Positions 30,085 to 35,669 of a DNA stretch of 35,669 nucleotides are shown here, piece after piece (positions within the stretch are counted from its first letter, which is position 1; each line of letters opens with the position of its first letter). The position numbers were made by a program, and so were the translations under genes. The notes below the pieces were generated by a model. That model did not search any database. It saw only the letters and a list, made by a program, of their open reading frames with translations, and was not told the DNA's origin. The stretch lies in the NCBI RefSeq assembly GCF_017889095.1, contig NZ_JAGHEW010000016.1, forward strand, positions 1 through 35,669. Reading direction: 5' to 3'. The DNA is from Thomasclavelia sp. Lineage in GTDB: Bacteria; Bacillota_I; Bacilli_A; Erysipelotrichales; Coprobacillaceae.

Positions 30085-32718
30085 ATGGCAAGTAGAAAAG
30101 AACAAATTCGTAAAGAATTAAAAAAGAAACAAGAAAAAGCCGGATTAAATCCTGATGCGGTAAAAAATATTGTCGATTTGAATGATCAAGTCGGTGAAGA
30201 TATAAAAGTAGAAGATTTTCAAGGTGTTTATAGCGGTGAAGTAATTCCTTTTAATACAACTCCCCATTCAACTAAAAAAAGTTTAGTTGGAAAAATAAAA
30301 GGAATCTTTGATGATGAAAGAAAACAGTTAAAGAAATTAGATAAGATGGCTGATGAAATTATGAGCTTAGAGTCTAAATATCAGGCTATGAGTGATGAAG
30401 AATTAGCTAATCAAACTAATATTTTCAAAGATGCTTTAGCTGATGGGAAGACTTTGGATGATATTTTAATTGATGCCTATGCAACGGTGCGGGAAGCCGC
30501 TTATCGTAAATTAGGTTTAAAAGCGTTTAAAGTTCAGCTTATGGGTGCCATTACTTTACATGATGGTGATATTGCGGAAATGAAAACTGGTGAAGGGAAA
30601 ACTTTAACATCAATTTTCCCAGTTTATTTAAATGCCTTAAATGGTAATGGGGTTCATGTTGTTACTGTCAATGATTACTTAGCTGGTCGTGATGCTACAA
30701 ACAATGGTTTAGTTTATAATTTTTTAGGACTTACTGTCGGGTTAAATAAACGTGAATTGACACCAGCTCAAAAACAGGCAGCTCATGGCTGTGATATTAC
30801 GTATACGACTAATGCGGAATTAGGATTTGATTATTTACGTGATAACATGGTTACGCGTTTAGAAGATAAAGTATTAGTTAAAGGATTAAATTTTGCTTTA
30901 GTCGATGAGGTAGACTCAATTTTAATTGATGAATCAAGAACACCATTAATTATTTCTGGTGGTCGTAAAAATACTGCTGCTTTATATTTACAAGCGGATA
31001 AATTTGTTAAGTCATTAAAAGCTGATGTTGACTATGAAGTTGATATTGAAAGTAAAACTGTTGCTTTAACAGCTAGCGGGATTGCTAAAGCAGAAAAAGG
31101 ATTTAAGTTAAATAACTTATATGATCCACAACATACATCGTTAGTTCATCGTATTAATCAAGCTTTAAAAGCTAATTATGTAATGACTCGTGATGTTGAA
31201 TATATGATTGCAACTGAAGACGGCAGTCGTGATATTAATAACGCTAAAATTATGATCATCGATCAGTTTACGGGTCGGGTTATGCCAGGAAGAGCGTATT
31301 CAGATGGTTTACATCAAGCCATTGAAGCTAAAGAAGGAGTTCCAATTAAAGAAGAAACGGAAACTCGAGCTACAATTACGTACCAAAATTTCTTTAGATT
31401 ATTTAATAAATTAGCGGGGATGACAGGTACTGCCAAAACGGAAGAAGAAGAATTTAGATTAATTTATAACATGCGTGTAATTGAAATTCCGACAAACCGT
31501 CCAGTTATCCGTGATGATCGCAATGATAAGATCTATTCAACTAAAGTTAATAAATATAAAGCATTATGCGATGAAGTAGTAGCTCGTAATTCTTATGGAC
31601 AGCCAATTCTAATTGGTACTGTATCGGTAGAAACTTCAGAAGTATTATCAAAGATGTTGAATCGTCGAAAAATTAGACATAATGTTTTAAATGCTAAAAA
31701 CCATGCCAAAGAAGCTGAAATTATTGAAAAAGCTGGACAACGCGGAGCTGTTACAATTGCTACCAACATGGCTGGTCGTGGTACCGACATTAAATTAGGT
31801 GAAGGTGTCGCTGAAATTGGCGGGTTGGCCGTAATCGGTTCTGAACGTCATGAATCACGTCGTATTGACAATCAGTTAAGAGGTCGTTCAGGTCGTCAGG
31901 GAGATCCAGGATATTCAGTCTTCTACGTTTCTTTTGAAGATGAATTGATGGAACGTTTTGCTGGGGCAAGATTAAGTTCTTTTAAGGATTATTTAGAAGA
32001 TGATCAGGCAATTGAAAATAAAATGGTTACTAAAGCTATTGAAAGTGCGCAAAAACGAGTTGAAGGACAAAACTTTGATGCTCGTAAACATATTTTGGAA
32101 TACGATGATGTAATGCGTCAACAGCGTGAAATCATGTATAAAGAACGTGATGACATTATGTCAGAAGCTAGTTTAGATGAAATTATTAAAGGAATGTTCA
32201 ATCAGGCCATTGAAATGACAGTCCGTCAATATACTAAACATGATGGTAAAGTAGAAACAGTTGATGTTGCTGGTGTGGTTGAATTTGTTGCTAAAAATTA
32301 TATGTTATTAGTTGAAGTAAATGCTAATAATTGTGAGTCGTTAGAACATGACCCTAAAAAATTAATTGAAACATTAACAGATTTAGTTTTCAATCAATAC
32401 ATTAGTCGCTTTAATAAAGATTTACCGCCAGAAAAGAAATTACAGTATGAAAGAAGCATTCTTTTAGGTGTAATTGATTATACTTGGATCAACCATATTG
32501 ATGCCATGACTAAGTTACGTAATGGTATCTATTTAAGAGCTTATGCCCAAAAAGATCCTTTAGCTGAATATACTGAAGAAGCATTCTATATGTTTGAACA
32601 GATGACTAGCAGTATCGCTGATACTATTTCTCGAAATATCGTGCATATGGGTGTTCGTCCTGGTAGTGAAGCTGAACAAAAAATTCCTCATTTAAAAATG
32701 GAATTAACATTTAAGTAA
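30085..32718 (+). CDS. secA: Preprotein translocase ATPase SecA with a Lys-rich N-terminal extension and no C-terminal zinc tail
   Basis: 'VQLMGAITLHDGDIAEMKTGEGKTLTSIFPVYLNAL', 'DEVDSILIDESRTPLIISG', 'ATNMAGRGTDIKLG', 'RIDNQLRGRSGRQGDPGYS'. Confidence 0.97.
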   Translation: MASRKEQIRKELKKKQEKAGLNPDAVKNIVDLNDQVGEDIKVEDFQGVYSGEVIPFNTTPHSTKKSLVGKIKGIFDDERKQLKKLDKMADEIMSLESKYQAMSDEELANQTNIFKDALADGKTLDDILIDAYATVREAAYRKLGLKAFKVQLMGAITLHDGDIAEMKTGEGKTLTSIFPVYLNALNGNGVHVVTVNDYLAGRDATNNGLVYNFLGLTVGLNKRELTPAQKQAAHGCDITYTTNAELGFDYLRDNMVTRLEDKVLVKGLNFALVDEVDSILIDESRTPLIISGGRKNTAALYLQADKFVKSLKADVDYEVDIESKTVALTASGIAKAEKGFKLNNLYDPQHTSLVHRINQALKANYVMTRDVEYMIATEDGSRDINNAKIMIIDQFTGRVMPGRAYSDGLHQAIEAKEGVPIKEETETRATITYQNFFRLFNKLAGMTGTAKTEEEEFRLIYNMRVIEIPTNRPVIRDDRNDKIYSTKVNKYKALCDEVVARNSYGQPILIGTVSVETSEVLSKMLNRRKIRHNVLNAKNHAKEAEIIEKAGQRGAVTIATNMAGRGTDIKLGEGVAEIGGLAVIGSERHESRRIDNQLRGRSGRQGDPGYSVFYVSFEDELMERFAGARLSSFKDYLEDDQAIENKMVTKAIESAQKRVEGQNFDARKHILEYDDVMRQQREIMYKERDDIMSEASLDEIIKGMFNQAIEMTVRQYTKHDGKVETVDVAGVVEFVAKNYMLLVEVNANNCESLEHDPKKLIETLTDLVFNQYISRFNKDLPPEKKLQYERSILLGVIDYTWINHIDAMTKLRNGIYLRAYAQKDPLAEYTEEAFYMFEQMTSSIADTISRNIVHMGVRPGSEAEQKIPHLKMELTFK

Positions 32719-33815
32719 TGGAATTATATGAAATTAAAAATGGGCTTAATAAAGCCCATTTATTAATAAGTGAGTTTTATCAGTCAATCGATATTGAAGC
32801 TTATCGCCGTGAGATTGAAGGACTTACTGTAATTACGTTGCAAGAGGGATTTTGGGATGATGCTAATAAGGCTAAAGGAATTTATGATAAATTAAATCGG
32901 ATGAAAAAAACGGTTGATCAATATGATTTATTAAAGCAAAAAGAAGATGAATTAAATGAAACTTATGAATTAGTAAAAAATACTGATGATAAGGAATTTA
33001 TGGAAATCTTAGAAAGTGATTATTTAACTTTCGCAAAAGATTTAGATGAATTTGAAAAGATGATGTTATTATCAAATGAACATGATAATTTAAATGCTAT
33101 CATGGAAATTCATCCTGGCGCTGGGGGAACTGAAAGTCAGGATTGGGCGGATATGTTATTTAGAATGTATCAGCGTTATAGTGCAAATAAAGGCTGGAAG
33201 GTTGAAGTGCTTGATTATTTGGATGGTGATGTTGCCGGGATTAAATCGGTAACGATGTTAATTAAAGGTGAAAATGCTTATGGGCATTTAAAAGCGGAAA
33301 AAGGAGTTCATCGTTTAGTTAGATTATCACCATTTGATTCAGCTAAACGAAGACATACATCATTTGCATCGGTAGATGTAATGCCAGAATTTAATGATGA
33401 AATAGAAATCGAAATTGCTAGCAGTGATCTTAGAATTGACACTTATCGATCTAGCGGGGCTGGAGGACAGCACATTAATAAAACTGATTCAGCGGTGCGC
33501 ATCACTCATATACCGACTGGTACGGTCGTGACTTGTCAAAGTCAAAGAAGTCAGATTCAAAACCGGGAACAGGCAATGATCATGCTTAAAAGCAAGCTGT
33601 ATCAATTAATGCTGGAAAAACAGGCAAGTAAATTGCAAGAATTAAAGGGGGAACAAAAAGAAATAGCCTGGGGTAGTCAAATTAGATCGTACGTGTTACA
33701 CCCATATTCATTAGTTAAAGATAATCGTAGTAACTTTGAATCTAATAATCCCAAAGCTGTTTTAGATGGGGATCTTGATGATTTTATCTATGCCTATTTA
33801 AAAGCGGTATTATAA
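32718..33815 (+). CDS. prfB: Peptide chain release factor 2 (single uninterrupted ORF)
   Basis: 'MEIHPGAGGTESQDWADML', 'HRLVRLSPFDSAKRRHTSFASV', GGQ motif 'SSGAGGQHINKTDSAVRITH'; TAATG overlap with secA. Confidence 0.96.
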   Translation: MELYEIKNGLNKAHLLISEFYQSIDIEAYRREIEGLTVITLQEGFWDDANKAKGIYDKLNRMKKTVDQYDLLKQKEDELNETYELVKNTDDKEFMEILESDYLTFAKDLDEFEKMMLLSNEHDNLNAIMEIHPGAGGTESQDWADMLFRMYQRYSANKGWKVEVLDYLDGDVAGIKSVTMLIKGENAYGHLKAEKGVHRLVRLSPFDSAKRRHTSFASVDVMPEFNDEIEIEIASSDLRIDTYRSSGAGGQHINKTDSAVRITHIPTGTVVTCQSQRSQIQNREQAMIMLKSKLYQLMLEKQASKLQELKGEQKEIAWGSQIRSYVLHPYSLVKDNRSNFESNNPKAVLDGDLDDFIYAYLKAVL

Positions 33816-33825
33816 GGAGGCTGTA

Positions 33826-34683
33826 ATGAAAAAAATATTAAATCAAACAATTGCAATAATTATTGGTAATTTTATTTTAGCGTTAGGTATTTGTGCTTTT
33901 ATTACACCAGCGGGCTTAATTACTGGTGGTGCTTCGGGAATTGGGATTGCCATTAAAGCTATAACCGGTCTTAATCTTTCTTATACAGTTTATGCGATTA
34001 ATATAATTATGTTTATTGTGGGGTATTTTTACTTAGGTAAAAAGTTTGCTTATGGAACATTATTAAGTACACTCATTTATCCAACATTTTTAGCAATCTT
34101 AGAAGGCTATGAGCCGCTTAGTCATATTACTAACGATATTTTATTATCATCATTATATGCTGGTTTATGTATTGGTATTGGCAGTGGACTAGTTTTTCGA
34201 GTTGGTGGCAGTACTGGGGGAATGGATATTCCACCTATGGTCTTAAATAAAAAAACGGGAATGTCATTAGCCTGGCTGATCAATATTTTTGATTGTTTAG
34301 TTTTGCTTATCCAGGTAATTGTTTGTCCAATTACCATTGAAGCAATCTTATATGGTGTTGCAGTTGTAATTGTAACAACAATCGTAATTGATCAAATGAT
34401 GATGCTTGGAGAAACGAAAGTTCAGGTAACCGTAATTTCGCCTAAATGGAAAGAGATTCGACAGATTGTTTTTGAAAATATTAATCGTGGCTGCACTTTA
34501 TTAAATATTACGACAGGTTATCAACAAAAAAACCAATATGCGGTAATGGCAGTAGTTTCTAAACGGGAATTGCATTTATTAAATGAAATGATCTTAGAAA
34601 TTGATCCAACTGCTTTTATCATCAGTAATATTACTCATAGTGTCAAAGGACGTGGATTTACTTTACCTTCGATTGATTTATAA
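33826..34683 (+). CDS. YitT-family membrane protein (DUF161/DUF2179)
   Basis: 'FITPAGLITGGASGIGIAIKAITG', 'GLVFRVGGSTGGMDIPPMVLNKKTG', C-terminal DUF2179-like 'MAVVSKRELHLLNEMILEIDPTAFIIS'. Confidence 0.92.
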   Translation: MKKILNQTIAIIIGNFILALGICAFITPAGLITGGASGIGIAIKAITGLNLSYTVYAINIIMFIVGYFYLGKKFAYGTLLSTLIYPTFLAILEGYEPLSHITNDILLSSLYAGLCIGIGSGLVFRVGGSTGGMDIPPMVLNKKTGMSLAWLINIFDCLVLLIQVIVCPITIEAILYGVAVVIVTTIVIDQMMMLGETKVQVTVISPKWKEIRQIVFENINRGCTLLNITTGYQQKNQYAVMAVVSKRELHLLNEMILEIDPTAFIISNITHSVKGRGFTLPSIDL

Positions 34684-34685
34684 TT

Positions 34686-34712
34686 AGTGTTGATTAATAT
34701 CAGCACTTTTAA
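34686..34712 (+). terminator. Intrinsic terminator after the yitT-family gene
   Basis: AGTGTTGAT-taat-ATCAGCACTTTT. Confidence 0.7.
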
Positions 34713-34762
34713 AATTTTAAAAGTAAGAAAATTGTAGTAAAAGAAAGATAATTAGTAGCAGA

Positions 34763-34803
34763 TTAACTAAATAAAAAAGCAAATGATTTTATTATTTAGT
34801 TAA
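34763..34803. repeat. Perfect 12-bp AT-rich inverted repeat, 17-nt loop
   Basis: TTAACTAAATAA ... TTATTTAGTTAA. Confidence 0.7.
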
Positions 34804-34893
34804 TTATCAATAAAAGATATTCCAGCCTATTTATATAATAAAAAGCTGCATATAAATATAAAAGTGCTGTTTTAAATGAGTAGACAAAATAAA

Positions 34894-34918
34894 AAGAAAT
34901 CGTGCTGATTTCTTTTTA
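34894..34918. terminator. Probable terminator for the minus-strand zinc-ribbon gene
   Basis: AAAAGAAATC-gtgct-GATTTCTTTTT. Confidence 0.7.
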
Positions 34919-34925
34919 GGGTTGA

Positions 34926-35129
34926 TTATTTATCTTGATTTTTTAAATCAATATAAAAATCAACATGGCCACAATTAGGGCAATAGCAGCTTTTTAGTTC
35001 ATAATTAGTCTTTTTTAAATCATCATTTTTAATGATTAATTCAAGATAACTCATGCTGGAAATGCCACTATCCTTAATAAAACAATTTGTTTTCAATTCA
35101 CTTTGGCACATTGGACATATTCTTTTCAT
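34926..35129 (-). CDS. Small zinc-ribbon protein
   Basis: 'MKRICPMCQSELKTNCF...SCYCPNCGHVDFYIDLKNQDK', two CxxC pairs. The ATG at 35129 has an AGGTGAC RBS, so the longer ORF start at 35225 is unlikely. Confidence 0.75.
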   Translation of the reverse strand: MKRICPMCQSELKTNCFIKDSGISSMSYLELIIKNDDLKKTNYELKSCYCPNCGHVDFYIDLKNQDK

Positions 35130-35307
35130 ATTGTCACCTCTTTTCTTTATTGTAACAAAAATTAAGTGATAATGACAGTATTTATGCCCATATTTGTCAA
35201 AGTGTGCTATAATAACGTAGAGCAAAAAGGCTTAATGAAAATTGAATAGATGAAAACTGAATATATATTTAAGATAATGGAAAGGAGCAAGTCTAAACGG
35301 CAAAAAT

Positions 35308-35669
35308 ATGATAAAGCTTACAAATGTTACAAAAATTTATAAAACTGGTGTACGAGCCTTAAATGATGTTAATTTAACGATTGATCCTGGTGAATTTGTT
35401 TATGTTATCGGGACAACAGGATCAGGTAAATCTACTTTTATTAAGTTGTTATATCGAGAAGAAAAAGTTACTTCTGGTAGAGTTGAAGTAGCTGGGCAAG
35501 ATGTTTCTAAATTAAAAAATCGCAAAGTTCCTTATTTTCGTCGCAATATTGGAGTAGTTTTTCAAAACTTTAGATTGTTGCCTAAAAAAACAGTTTTTGA
35601 AAATGTTGCTTTTGCCTTAGAAGTAATAGATACACCTAGAGCTGAAATTCGTCAGCGGGTACGGGCAAC
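35308..35669 (+). CDS. ftsE: Cell-division ABC transporter ATPase FtsE (truncated by window end)
   Basis: Translation MIKLTNVTKIYKTGVRALNDVNLTIDPGEFVYVIGTTGSGKSTFIKLLYREEKVTSGRVEVAGQDVSKLKNRKVPYFRRNIGVVFQNFRLLPKKTVFENVAFALEV. Not in the ORF track because it runs off the window. Confidence 0.9.
   Translation, partial: MIKLTNVTKIYKTGVRALNDVNLTIDPGEFVYVIGTTGSGKSTFIKLLYREEKVTSGRVEVAGQDVSKLKNRKVPYFRRNIGVVFQNFRLLPKKTVFENVAFALEVIDTPRAEIRQRVRA

Noticed and set aside
31593-31790. Minus-strand ORF of 65 aa
   Set aside because: Antisense to secA helicase motifs.
34122-34337. Minus-strand ORF of 71 aa
   Set aside because: Antisense to the yitT-family gene.

Overview
This is a 35.7-kb AT-rich chromosomal window from a Firmicute, probably of the Erysipelotrichia/Coprobacillus type (inferred from gene style only). 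Most of it is housekeeping and carbohydrate metabolism: an ABC-2-like permease (cut at the left edge), a LytTR regulator with a membrane partner, an OmpR-type two-component system, a GH1 6-phospho-beta-glucosidase, a DUF3737 protein with a LysR regulator, glgB-glgP, a HAD phosphatase, type I pullulanase, pth-mfd, a TetR/methyltransferase/DtxR-like cluster, a dUTPase-like protein, YigZ, DegV-luxS, a ClC channel, MarR, comFA-comFC, a cold-shock protein, secA-prfB, a YitT-family protein and the start of ftsE. I found no tRNA, rRNA, CRISPR array, transposase or intact prophage. The points most worth checking are: (1) three genes each broken by a single lesion: mfd (in-frame TAA at the DEEQ-box glutamate), luxS (about 1 nt deleted) and an ImmA-like peptidase (in-frame TAA); (2) a TetR/SAM-methyltransferase/DtxR-fold cluster with two copies of a 17-bp palindrome; (3) a LytTR protein lacking an obvious receiver domain, overlapping a membrane protein, which resembles LytTR Regulatory Systems; (4) a dUTPase-like protein that seems to lack most metal ligands; (5) a convergent gene pair whose terminator stem encodes both C-termini; (6) prfB without its frameshift site; (7) a consensus cre box upstream of glgB. 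No wholly new system is demonstrated; items 2 and 3 are the best candidates. All family calls come from motif recognition without database searches.
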